Source of the DNA: WRKB01 sp031551145
GTDB taxonomy: Bacteria; Desulfobacterota; Desulfovibrionia; Desulfovibrionales; Desulfovibrionaceae
Assembly (NCBI GenBank): GCA_031551145.1
Contig: JAVBNZ010000095.1
Span: 1 to 26,453 of the forward strand
Direction of reading: 5' to 3'
Length of the DNA: 26,453 bases
Part shown: positions 14,501 to 21,671 of the stretch, piece by piece
How the letters are laid out: each line of letters opens with the position of its first letter
How positions within the stretch are numbered: position 1 is the stretch's first letter
Made by a program: the position numbers and the translations under genes
The notes under the pieces: model-generated
Seen by the model: the letters and a program-made list of their open reading frames with translations, nothing else
Told to the model about the DNA's origin: nothing
Database searches by the model: none

Positions 14501-14620
14501 CAACTCCAGGCGCTGCATGGGGATGGATTCTATTTTCTTCAACTGGGAGATGATCGAACCGAAGTCCGTACCGCTGCCCAAGCCCTGAAAATTGATGGAA
14601 CCTGAAATGTAGCTCGCCAT
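11564..14620 (-). CDS. fliD: Flagellar filament cap FliD with expanded hook-IN modules
   Basis: I start at ATG 14620, preceded by GGAGAGGATT; the open frame continues upstream without FliD similarity. The 1018-residue protein begins with a FliD N-terminal domain (MASYISGSINFQGLGSGTDF, about 1-110) and ends in a FliD C-terminal domain (about 630-1018), with terminal helices from KNYTDVMKNINAKIEREQTR onward that mediate cap assembly. In between are five flagellin hook-IN-like modules, near residues 133-198, 231-280, 345-402, 442-498 and 534-596, each with a strand, an S/T-G-x-S/T-L turn and an A/I-IN helix. Most FliD proteins are 450-700 residues, so this one is greatly enlarged in the exposed domains. 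FliD caps the growing filament outside the cell and can act as an adhesin. It is the first gene of fliD-fliS. Confidence 0.92.
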   Translation of the reverse strand: MASYISGSINFQGLGSGTDFGSIISQLKKIESIPMQRLELWKADWQTRYESFGLVLDSIREAKATLGGMNSLEKFVSKIGTSSAPTTATLTATGKAVDGTHSIDVKQLAGNAVWSYDGDFSSRNDAVATANTSFSYTYKGKTRAIQIAANTGLESFVNMINNDPQNLGIRASVVQSGSKYTLQIQGKETGTEATLSIAPAAGLKFLSDPNWKSAASYTADQVIWSGPGKGEFKFALNNGTAETFELESGATMQNLLDEINARHADSASLNADGKLVIKGATTVKGPAAKNVIDVPWWRSTNSYGATDPVIKNWQSGVVTPSASVWRSDSAASLDDPVHSGSAPASFNFTVNGTQKTVVVASGAKLSDVAAAINSAAGKNIASVEAVDPDDPTQGGSLKIIGATQAEFSGLTDAADTPTTLGGTVSTEYSADASFHNGGANAKLTYQINGVAGQLAIKPGSSLNDIAAQINKAGFGNVATVQPVNASDPSQGYTLNIAGADFVKFEDLKSGPASGDPDIAFTGAQAEGSAAYPQKFDITVKGTTYSFDIVPGKTTAQDLADAINAACPPEPGMEPIAALEDDPKKAGNSIIRIAGASAAVGLAGKSTVATDGMKGDFEYGGWAVTQPRNAVFMLDNWPNEMESSTNNVSGMIDGATINLIDTGKAQLSINTDMTSVRDNLQKFLDTINSVRKAVMELTKVSSDTEYQFSKAKKYDPNDPISVAAAQKQKGSSLTGNYGVQLLDSRMKTIAAGMPPGFEKIMGDDLLSGDLISSLSQLGIKTITDKDDPDYGLLAVAPASDTAGMQDMDMKKYEDALANSLEAVLNFLATDDAGSSSSADFRYASHIKGGTKAGTYNVSYTVSYPGGEGSDPEIKVFIDGKEAKRDTAMDGYWFTSSSGASAGLAVQIDNLNAGEHTGKVSIKQGKIREMEDFFGAELKDDYAGSVSSTNSSGALVILQKNYTDVMKNINAKIEREQTRLANWERRQKLAYARLDTLLAQYSANQSRLESEIAKLGPGVQ

Positions 14621-14677
14621 AATCCTCTCCTTGCGCAGGAGTTTTTTGCCGCATGAGACCGGCTGCGCCAATGATTT

Positions 14678-14692
14678 GCAAGCTTGGTGCCG
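14678..14692 (-). promoter_or_regulatory. Sigma-54-type promoter upstream of fliD
   Basis: On the minus strand the sequence reads GGCACCAAGCTTGC, which matches the -24/-12 consensus (GGCAC-N5-TTGC) at the exact spacing between GG and GC. The base just before GG is C rather than T. Transcription would begin near 14667, about 47 bases before the fliD ATG. Sigma-54 control of late flagellar genes is well established in many polar-flagellated bacteria. Confidence 0.6.
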
Positions 14693-14833
14693 GCAAACAA
14701 ACCCCGCGCGTGAAAGCTGTCCCCGCAAAACAGTATCGGCGGATTTTCGGAAAAATTTAGACGTTGCCCGTGGCGCGCGGGCGGAAAATTTTGTACTCTC
14801 CCCTCCCACACCATCTCCAACCACGGAAAACGC

Positions 14834-15460
14834 ATGTCCCGCATCGTGCTCGCCACCCGCAACGCCGGAAAAATACGCGAACTGAAAGACGCCCTGCGCG
14901 CCTTCGGTCTGGAAGTTATCGGCCTGGATCATTTCCCGGAAATGCCCGAAGTGGAAGAGACAGGATCGAGTTTTGAGGAAAACGCCCTGCTCAAAGCCCG
15001 CTTCACCGCGGAATATACCGGCCTTATGGCCGCGGCGGACGATTCCGGCCTGGAAACGGACGCGCTCGGCGGTCTGCCCGGCGTCTATTCCGCGCGCTTC
15101 GCCGAACTGCGCCCCGCTCCGCCCGACGCCGATCCGGCGGACGATAAGGATACGCGCAACATCCGCGTGCTGCTCCACGAGCTTGCCGCCGTGCCCGACT
15201 CCGAGCGTACCGCCCGCTTCGTCTGCGCCATGTGCGCCTGCACGCCCGACGGCGCGTGCCTCACCGTGCGCGGAACATGGGAGGGGCGCATCCTGCGCGT
15301 CCCGCGGGGCACGAACGGCTTCGGCTACGATCCGGTCTTTTTCGATCCCGAGCCGGCGCGCACCGCCGCCCAACTCAGCCGCGAGGAAAAAAACGCCCGC
15401 AGCCATCGCGGCAAGGCGCTCAGGGCCCTGCTCGCCGCCTGGCCGGACTTTCACGGATAA
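14834..15460 (+). CDS. rdgB: XTP/dITP pyrophosphatase (RdgB/HAM1 family)
   Basis: The 208-residue protein has the full RdgB signature: VLATRNAGKIREL at residues 5-17 (nucleotide phosphate binding), SFEENALLKA, then AADDSGLETDALGGLPGVYS (catalytic acid and base-recognition loop), and FGYDPVFFDP near the C-terminus. It hydrolyses non-canonical purine triphosphates such as dITP and XTP to monophosphates and pyrophosphate, keeping deaminated bases out of DNA and RNA. The length is normal for the family. The ATG at 14834 has only a weak GGAA before it. The gene is divergent from fliD, with 213 bases between, and stands alone before a strong terminator. Confidence 0.93.
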   Translation: MSRIVLATRNAGKIRELKDALRAFGLEVIGLDHFPEMPEVEETGSSFEENALLKARFTAEYTGLMAAADDSGLETDALGGLPGVYSARFAELRPAPPDADPADDKDTRNIRVLLHELAAVPDSERTARFVCAMCACTPDGACLTVRGTWEGRILRVPRGTNGFGYDPVFFDPEPARTAAQLSREEKNARSHRGKALRALLAAWPDFHG

Positions 15461-15533
15461 AAAAGAGGGAAAACTCTCGCTTCCCCCCTCAAAATCATAT
15501 CGCAATCTTATTCGTTTATTGGCAAAGCAGACA

Positions 15534-15573
15534 ACACCGGATTCCCGCGAAAGCTGGAATCCGGTGTCTTTTT
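15534..15573 (+). terminator. Strong intrinsic terminator after rdgB
   Basis: ACACCGGATTCC (15534-15545) pairs perfectly with GGAATCCGGTGT (15556-15567) around a 10-base loop and is followed by CTTTTT. It lies in the gap between rdgB and the convergent hydrolase gene and could serve both strands, although the U-run is on the rdgB side. Confidence 0.8.
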
Positions 15574-15601
15574 GTCGCGGCGCGGCTTTGTCAACAAGCT
15601 C

Positions 15602-16513
15602 TTATTTAATCAACTCAAACGTGTACCCCTGCCCGTCGGCCGTCACCGTGCCTATGCCCGGAAAGGGCAAGTGCCCGCCGGCGATGGGAATTTTGTCCTC
15701 GGCGGCTTTTTTGAGGGTGGCGAGGCGAACTTCCTTGGCCTTGGCCTGGTCAACGTCGTAGACGATGGTGATGTCGGGCCTGCGCATCTGCAGAATCGCG
15801 CTGTGGACGATATCGCCGACGAAAAAGATTTTTTTGCCCTGGGAAGTGAGCAGAAAGCCGGCATGGCCGGGAGTGTGGCCGGCAAGGTCGACGCTTGTCA
15901 CGCCGGGCGCGAGCTGGTCGCCGGGGTTAAAGAACTGGAGCTTGCCGGCTTTTTCAAGGATTTTCAGCGCGTCGCGCACGCGGGTGATCTGGACGCGCAT
16001 GGCTTCGGGCGCGTTCTTCATGGTTTCTTCGCTTGTCCAATAGGCGTATTCGGGCTTCGCCACATAGACCTGGGCGTTGACGAAGAAGGGATGCCCGCCC
16101 TTGATGAGCCCGCCCGCATGGTCGCCGTGCAGGTGGGTCATGAAAATCTTGCTCACGCTGACGGGCGTGATGCGCACGGCCTCAAGACAGACGAGCAGCC
16201 GGCCGCCCTTGTCGCCCATCCATTTGCCCGCGCCGGTGTCGACAAGATACGTTTCCCGGCCTTTTTTGACGGCAAAGACGTTAAACGCGCCGGGCACGTT
16301 CCCGGTTCCGGCAATTTTGAGCATCTCATCTTCGCTCGCCCCCCTGAAGAAGGAAAGGGGGATGGCGTTCGGCCCGTCAAGCAGGGGCAGCACGGAGAAT
16401 TCGCCCACCATGACCGGAGGGGTGCTGTAGGGCAGTTTTTCGGCTTTGGCCGCGAAGGCGTCGCAGGGCAGAATCAGGAGCAGAGCAAGACAAACGCGTG
16501 AGAGAATGTTCAT
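15602..16513 (-). CDS. Secreted metallo-beta-lactamase-fold hydrolase, downstream paralogue
   Basis: The 303-residue protein begins with a signal peptide (VCLALLLILPCDAFA) and carries the MBL metal site: MTHLHGDHAGG (His127, His129, Asp131, His132), AGHTPGHAGF, VGDIVHSA (bridging Asp) and GGHLPFPGIG. All metal ligands are present, so a binuclear zinc hydrolase in the periplasm is expected. The family includes lactonases, arylsulfatase-like and other hydrolases, so the substrate is open. It starts at 16513 with AGGAG 7 bases upstream and lies 9 bases after the stop of a close paralogue, with which it shares long identical stretches. The pair is a tandem duplication and very probably an operon. 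Confidence 0.85.
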   Translation of the reverse strand: MNILSRVCLALLLILPCDAFAAKAEKLPYSTPPVMVGEFSVLPLLDGPNAIPLSFFRGASEDEMLKIAGTGNVPGAFNVFAVKKGRETYLVDTGAGKWMGDKGGRLLVCLEAVRITPVSVSKIFMTHLHGDHAGGLIKGGHPFFVNAQVYVAKPEYAYWTSEETMKNAPEAMRVQITRVRDALKILEKAGKLQFFNPGDQLAPGVTSVDLAGHTPGHAGFLLTSQGKKIFFVGDIVHSAILQMRRPDITIVYDVDQAKAKEVRLATLKKAAEDKIPIAGGHLPFPGIGTVTADGQGYTFELIK

Positions 16514-16522
16514 GGCAGTCTC

Positions 16523-17440
16523 CTATTGTTTTATAGGCTCGAATACATAGCCCGCGCCCTGGGCGCGCACGAGACCGACACCGGGAAAGGGCAGATGCGC
16601 GCAGGCGATGGGCAGTTGCTGATCGGCCGCCTCTTTGAGTACGGTCAGGCGTGTTGCGCGCGCCTTTTCCCGATCGCTGTCGAAGGACACGGTGATGTCC
16701 GGGCGGGGCATCTGCAGAGCTCCGCCGTGGAGCAGATCGCCGACAAAGAGCAGTTTTTTGCCCTGGGAGGCGAGCATGAAGCCGCAATGGCCGGGCGTAT
16801 GGCCGTACAGTTCGCGGCTGGTGATGCCGGGCGAGACTTCCTCTCCGGGAGTGAACACGGCAAGCTTGAAATTCTTCTTCAGCACGCCGAGTACGGTCTG
16901 CATGCTTGTGAAGAGGGCGCGCCGATCCTCGGGGGCCTTTTGCATGGCCTCCTCGCTCATCCAGTATTTGAATTCGGGCTTGGCCACATAGACCACGGCA
17001 TTGGGAAAGGCGGGTTTGCCGTCGCGCACCAGGCCGCCGGCGTGGTCGCCGTGCAGGTGGGTAATAAATATTTTGCTCACGCCCGCAGGGGCGATTCCGG
17101 CTTCTTCCAGGGCGCGGGGCAGCAGGGGCGTTCTGTCGGCCCGCAGGGTGCCGTTGCCGGTGTCCACAAGAAAGCGTTCCTTGCCCTGCGTGATCGCGAA
17201 GACGTTGAAGGAGCCGGGCACGGGATCGGATCCGGCGATTTTGAGCATTTCCTCCGCCGTCGCTCCGGTGAAGAGAGAAAGGGGAAAGCGGTGCGCGCCG
17301 TCGCGCAGGGGGATGACGCTGAACTCTCCCACCTTGATCGGCTTGCCTGCCGAAGGCTCGAGCGCGGCGCTCTCGGCGGCGAGGCAGGGAACCGTCCACA
17401 GGGCGAGAAGGCCGAGACTCAGGAAAAAACGAATATTCAT
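16523..17440 (-). CDS. Secreted metallo-beta-lactamase-fold hydrolase, upstream paralogue
   Basis: The 305-residue product has a signal peptide (FFLSLGLLALWTVPCLA) and a full MBL site: ITHLHGDHAGG (His128, His130, Asp132, His133), YGHTPGH (His214), FVGDLLHGG (Asp235) and AHLPFPGVG (His282). It aligns along its whole length with the next gene, with matching landmarks EMLKIAG, YVAKPE, SQGKK and RPDIT. The differences concentrate around residues 95-115 and 170-205, which line the substrate mouth in this fold, so the two may prefer different substrates. AAGGAG lies 7 bases before the ATG at 17440. It is the first gene of the pair and follows topA on the same strand after 306 bases. Confidence 0.85.
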   Translation of the reverse strand: MNIRFFLSLGLLALWTVPCLAAESAALEPSAGKPIKVGEFSVIPLRDGAHRFPLSLFTGATAEEMLKIAGSDPVPGSFNVFAITQGKERFLVDTGNGTLRADRTPLLPRALEEAGIAPAGVSKIFITHLHGDHAGGLVRDGKPAFPNAVVYVAKPEFKYWMSEEAMQKAPEDRRALFTSMQTVLGVLKKNFKLAVFTPGEEVSPGITSRELYGHTPGHCGFMLASQGKKLLFVGDLLHGGALQMPRPDITVSFDSDREKARATRLTVLKEAADQQLPIACAHLPFPGVGLVRAQGAGYVFEPIKQ

Positions 17441-17746
17441 GCCGGGGCTCCTTTATCCATCACTGGCGCACCGCATTTTCCGCCCGAAACAGCTGCCTTC
17501 CGGCAACGCGAAAGCCCGCGGGCGAAAAAAACGCGAACGCCGCGGTGTTGCGGGTCATCATCTTTCAAATTATCCCTTTTTCCCGGAATAGGGAATAGGG
17601 AGGGGAACAGCCGTTTTCAGCAGCGGCCCCTGCGGGATGCGCCCGCGCCCGCAACGGCAAAGCGCGCCGGATGCGGGAACCCGACGCGCTTCGTGAAGGG
17701 GAAGGGCAGCGTAAAATCCGCCCCGCATTTGATTGCGGAACAGGTT
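17441..17746. other. Gap between topA and the hydrolase pair
   Basis: These 306 bases contain no credible gene. Visible are a terminator-like hairpin close to topA (17660-17691), a short direct repeat of AATAGGG (around 17587-17600) and GC-rich palindromic stretches near 17508-17545. A promoter for the minus-strand hydrolase pair must lie here, but I see no convincing -35/-10 pair. Confidence 0.5.
17660..17691 (-). terminator. Hairpin terminator after topA
   Basis: AAGCGCGCCGG (17660-17670) pairs with CCGACGCGCTT (17681-17691), with one G-T pair and a 10-base loop, 55 bases beyond the topA stop. The U-tract on the minus strand is short. Confidence 0.5.
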
Positions 17747-20026
17747 TTATTCTTCTTCCGCCTTCAGCACATAACGGCAGTTTCTGGTCGGGCAGCCCAC
17801 GTACTTGCCCTTGGCCCGCGTGTTTTTTTCCACCAGCACCGGAGAGCCGCAAACAGGGCATTTGCCCTGCACGGGCGGATCCCAGAGCGCGAAGTCGCAG
17901 GCCGGATAGCGGTTGCAGGAATAAAAGACCTTGCCCTTCTTGGAGCTTTTCTCCACCAGTTCGCCGTCGCAGCCTTCGCGCGGGCAGGGCACGCCCGTGC
18001 CGAAGGGCGCGGCGTAATCGCATTTGGGATAGCCGGCGCAAGCGATAAAGCGGCTTCCGGTGCGGGATTTCTTGATCACCAGGTCGCCCTTGCACTTGGG
18101 ACACACACCCACCACTTCAAACACGGGTTTGACCTTTTCCTCAAGCTGCACCCTGCCCTGCTCGTCCCGATGGAAATTGCCGGTGAAGCGGCAGTCCGGA
18201 TAGCCGGTGCAGGCGATAAAAACCCCGGCTTTGCCGAACTTGATCACCGTGGGTTTGCCGCATTGCGGGCAGGGGAAGTCCGCGGGCAGCCCCCCCTTGA
18301 CGGCGGCCATGTTCTTGGCCGCGTTGGCCAGCGTGGGGTTGAAATCGTCCGCAAAGGCGCGCAGCAGATCCACCCAGTTCAGGCCGCCTTCGGCCACCTT
18401 GTCGAGGCTGGCCTCCATTGCGGCGGTAAAGCCTATGTCCATCAGATGCGGAAAATGCTCCCGCAGCTGATCGCAGACCACGGAACCGAGATCCGTGGGC
18501 ACGAGCTGCTTTTCCTCCAGGCGCACGTATTCCCGATCCTGAAGCGTGGAGATGATGCCGGCGTAGGTGGAGGGCCGGCCTATGCCCCGCTCTTCCAGTT
18601 CGCGTACCAGGGAAGCCTCGTTGTACCTGGGGGGCGGCTGGGTGAATTTTTGATCCTTGATCAGCTTTTGCAGATTGAGATTTTCGCCCTTCTTGAGTTC
18701 GGGCAGATCCACGGCTTCCTGTTCGCCTTCGGCGTCCTGCTCCGTTTTCTCGCGCTTCTTGGCCTGGGGATAGGCCGCCGTCCAGCCGGGAAAGAGCATG
18801 CGCTCGCCCCGGGCCTTCCACTGCGTGGGGCCGCAGTCCAGCAGCACCGTGGTGTCGTGGTAGCGGGCGCTTGCCATCTGCGAGGCCATGAAGCGCGCCC
18901 AGATAAGGCGATAAATCTGGTACTGCTCCGGCGCGAGCCGATCCTTCAGGGAATCGGGCGTCAGTCGCGCGTCAACGGGGCGCACGGCTTCGTGCGCGTC
19001 CTGGCTGCCGCTTTTGGATTTGTAATAACGGGGCTTGTCCGGCAGATAATTCTTGCCCCAGTTGTCCTCGATGAATTCGGCGGCGGCTTTGCGGGCTTCG
19101 TCGGCAATGCGCACGGAGTCCGTGCGCATATAGGTGATAAGCGCCGTGGTGCCCAGTTCGCCCAGGTCCACGCCTTCATACAGCTTTTGGGCGATGTTCA
19201 TGGTGCGCTTGGCCGTGTAGCCCAGGCGCTGATGGGCGGCCTGCTGGAGCGTGGAGGTGATGTAGGGCGGCGCGGGCGTTTTGGCGCGCTCCTTTTCCTG
19301 CACCTCGGCCACGATGAAGGGCCGGCCCGTCACGGCCCGTTCAACGGCCTCGGCGGCGGCGGCATCGGGCACGCGGGCCTTTTTGCCTTCCACCTTGTGC
19401 AGTTCGGCCGTAAAGGGAGGGGGCAGCTTCGCCGCGAGTTGGGCCTTGAGGAGCCAGTATTCTTCGGGCTTGAAGGCGCGGCGCTCCTCCTCTCTCTCCA
19501 CAACGATGCGCAGGGCCACGGACTGCACCCGGCCGGCCGAAATGCCGCGCTTGATGGTTTTCCAGAGCAGGGGCGAAATTTTGTAGCCCACCAGCCTGTC
19601 CAGAATGCGGCGGGCCTGCTGGGCGTCGAAAAGATCCCCGTTGATCTCGCGCGGATGCTCAAGCGCCGTGCGCACGGCTCCGGCCGTGATTTCGTTGAAC
19701 TGGATGCGCTTTACGTTTTTGGCTTCCTCGCGGATCAATTCGGCCACGTGCCGGGCGATGGCCTCGCCCTCGCGGTCGGGGTCGGGCGCCAGATAGACCG
19801 TGCCGGCCCTGGCGGCGGCGGAGCGCAAACCGCTCACGACCTTCTCCTTGCCCTCGATGACCTGATACTTGGGCGCGAAATCGTGGGCCTCGTCCACGCC
19901 CAGCTCGTTGGCGGGCAGATCGCGGATATGCCCCACGCTGGCCTGCACCATGTATTTATCGCCCAGAAATTTCTTGATGGTCTTCACCTTGGCCGGTGAT
20001 TCCACGATGATGAGATCTTTCGCCAT
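17747..20026 (-). CDS. topA: DNA topoisomerase I (type IA)
   Basis: The 759-residue protein starts MAKDLIIVESPAKVKTIKKF, the TOPRIM domain with its catalytic Glu, and continues with APDPDREGEAIA (TOPRIM DxD metal site). The active-site tyrosine is Tyr299 in ITYMRTDS. It relaxes negatively supercoiled DNA through a transient 5'-phosphotyrosine break. The C-terminus has four Cys4 zinc ribbons (CPQCGKP, CPKCKGD, CPREGCDGE, CPVCGSP, each with a matching CxxxxxC half), where E. coli TopA has three. I chose the ATG at 20026 because GGAG lies 5 bases upstream and the family begins exactly there. It follows asnS by 48 bases on the same strand, so the two are probably co-transcribed. Confidence 0.95.
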   Translation of the reverse strand: MAKDLIIVESPAKVKTIKKFLGDKYMVQASVGHIRDLPANELGVDEAHDFAPKYQVIEGKEKVVSGLRSAAARAGTVYLAPDPDREGEAIARHVAELIREEAKNVKRIQFNEITAGAVRTALEHPREINGDLFDAQQARRILDRLVGYKISPLLWKTIKRGISAGRVQSVALRIVVEREEERRAFKPEEYWLLKAQLAAKLPPPFTAELHKVEGKKARVPDAAAAEAVERAVTGRPFIVAEVQEKERAKTPAPPYITSTLQQAAHQRLGYTAKRTMNIAQKLYEGVDLGELGTTALITYMRTDSVRIADEARKAAAEFIEDNWGKNYLPDKPRYYKSKSGSQDAHEAVRPVDARLTPDSLKDRLAPEQYQIYRLIWARFMASQMASARYHDTTVLLDCGPTQWKARGERMLFPGWTAAYPQAKKREKTEQDAEGEQEAVDLPELKKGENLNLQKLIKDQKFTQPPPRYNEASLVRELEERGIGRPSTYAGIISTLQDREYVRLEEKQLVPTDLGSVVCDQLREHFPHLMDIGFTAAMEASLDKVAEGGLNWVDLLRAFADDFNPTLANAAKNMAAVKGGLPADFPCPQCGKPTVIKFGKAGVFIACTGYPDCRFTGNFHRDEQGRVQLEEKVKPVFEVVGVCPKCKGDLVIKKSRTGSRFIACAGYPKCDYAAPFGTGVPCPREGCDGELVEKSSKKGKVFYSCNRYPACDFALWDPPVQGKCPVCGSPVLVEKNTRAKGKYVGCPTRNCRYVLKAEEE

Positions 20027-20074
20027 TCTCTCTCCAGATATGAAACCGAATATCACCCGCCGCGCGGGCCGTTG

Positions 20075-21439
20075 TTAAAACTCCAAACTGCCCGGCGTGC
20101 GCGGAAAAGGGATGACGTCGCGGATGTTTGTCACGCCCGTCAGCAGCATAAGCAGGCGCTCAAAGCCCATGCCGAAGCCGGAATGCGGCACGGAGCCGAA
20201 ACGCCGCAGATCCAGATACCACCAGTAATCTTCGGGATTCTGGCCGGTTTCGCGCAGGCGTGCCTCAAGCAGGTCAATGCGCTCCTCGCGCTGGCTGCCG
20301 CCCACCAGTTCGCCTATGCGCGGCACCAGCAGATCCATGGCGGCCACGCTTTCGCCGTCGTTGTTGAGCCGCATGTAGAAGGGCTTTATATCCTTGGGAT
20401 AATCATAAACGATCACGGGTTTCTTCAGCAGGCTTTCAGACAGCCAACGCTCGTGCTCGGTTTGCAGATCCATGCCGTAGAGCACGGGATATTCAAAATC
20501 CTTCCCGCTTTCCAATAACGCCTTCACGGCCTCGGCGTACGGCATGCGGGCGAACGGCTCCTTGAGCATGCCTTCCAGCCGCGCGAGCAGTTCCGTATCC
20601 ACAAAGTTGTTGAAAAGCTCCAGATCCGGCGCGCAGTGCGCGAGCACGTGCCCGATGACGCCGCGCACCAGGCCCTCGGCCAGATCCATGTTGTCGAAGA
20701 TGTCCGCAAAGGCCGTTTCGGGCTCGATCATCCAGAATTCGGCGGCGTGGCGCGGGGTATTGGAATTTTCCGCCCGGAAGGTGGGACCGAAGGTATAGAC
20801 CCGGCCGAGGCCGAGCGCCAGGGCTTCGGCTTCCAGTTGCCCGGAAACCGTAAGCCGGCATTCCCTGGAGAAAAAATCCCCCTCCGTCGCGACAGAGCCC
20901 GGCGGCAGCGTGGTCACGCGGAACAGTTCGCCCGCGCCTTCGCAATCCGAGCCGGTGAGTATGGGGGTATGGACAAGGTGGTACCCCCCGGAGCGGAAAA
21001 AGGCATGCACGGCGTGCGCGGCTTCGGAGCGCAGGCGGAACATGGCCCCGTATTTGTTGGTGCGGGCGCGCAAATGGGCGATGCCGCGCAGAAATTCGTC
21101 GGAATGGCGTTTTTTCTGCAGGGGAAAGGTCTCCGGATCGGCCGTGCCGTACAACTCGATGTGCGCGACGCGCAATTCCCAGGCCTGCCCCTTGCCGGGA
21201 GACGCCACGAGCGCGCCTTCCACGCGCAGGGCCGCGCCGGTGCCGGCGTCGCTTAAAGCTGCGTGGGCCTGCGTGCCTTCATCGACAAGGCATTGCAGGT
21301 TGGCTCGGCAGGAGCCGTCGTTCAGTTCCAGAAAGCAAAAGCCCTTGGCGTCGCGGCGGGTGCGTATCCAGCCGCCGACCGTCAGGGAATCCTGTGGGGC
21401 GGGGCTTTGCAGGGCCTGTGCGATGGGGGTGCGCTTCAT
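20075..21439 (-). CDS. asnS: Asparaginyl-tRNA synthetase
   Basis: The 454-residue enzyme has an N-terminal anticodon-binding OB fold (TVGGWIRTRRDAKGFCFLEL) and a class IIb catalytic core: motif 2 FRAENSNTPRHAAEFWMIEP and motif 3 GFGMGFERLLMLLTG. The insert after HTPILTGSDCEGAGE is typical of AsnRS rather than AspRS. It charges tRNA-Asn with asparagine in the cytoplasm. Having AsnRS means the cell need not rely on tRNA-dependent amidation for Asn. The ATG at 21439 follows GGAGAATAT. It is the first gene of asnS-topA and is divergent from the amino-acid transport genes. Confidence 0.95.
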   Translation of the reverse strand: MKRTPIAQALQSPAPQDSLTVGGWIRTRRDAKGFCFLELNDGSCRANLQCLVDEGTQAHAALSDAGTGAALRVEGALVASPGKGQAWELRVAHIELYGTADPETFPLQKKRHSDEFLRGIAHLRARTNKYGAMFRLRSEAAHAVHAFFRSGGYHLVHTPILTGSDCEGAGELFRVTTLPPGSVATEGDFFSRECRLTVSGQLEAEALALGLGRVYTFGPTFRAENSNTPRHAAEFWMIEPETAFADIFDNMDLAEGLVRGVIGHVLAHCAPDLELFNNFVDTELLARLEGMLKEPFARMPYAEAVKALLESGKDFEYPVLYGMDLQTEHERWLSESLLKKPVIVYDYPKDIKPFYMRLNNDGESVAAMDLLVPRIGELVGGSQREERIDLLEARLRETGQNPEDYWWYLDLRRFGSVPHSGFGMGFERLLMLLTGVTNIRDVIPFPRTPGSLEF

Positions 21440-21603
21440 ATATTCTCCGGGGCAGGAATTTTCGCACCCTTAATACCTTGAGAAGAATGCGTCAATCCGA
21501 GGGGGCGCGATTTGCTCCGAAAAAAGCTCCCGCGTGCAGGCCGGCTCTTTTCGCGCCGCACGCGCCCGCCGGGTTCGCGAAAAGTTCCGGCGTTCATTGC
21601 TTG

Positions 21604-21632
21604 TTGCTTCCCGGCCTGTCTTCTGTCATAAC
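21604..21632 (+). promoter_or_regulatory. Promoter candidate for the first binding protein
   Basis: TTGCTT (21604-21609) and CATAAC (21627-21632) are separated by 17 bases, 40 bases upstream of the start. The -35 box is identical to that of the next gene's promoter; the -10 box is weaker. Confidence 0.4.
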
Positions 21633-21671
21633 CTATTCGCTTGCCTACGGCCGTATTTCCAAGGAGTGCGT

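Noticed and set aside
11009..14605. A 1198-codon plus-strand open frame opposite fliD
   Set aside because: It is antisense to a clear FliD/FliS pair, has no recognisable domain and low-complexity composition. Such frames are expected opposite GC-rich genes.
16526..19999. A 1157-codon plus-strand open frame opposite the hydrolases and topA
   Set aside because: It spans three good minus-strand genes and the gap between them, and encodes no known motif.
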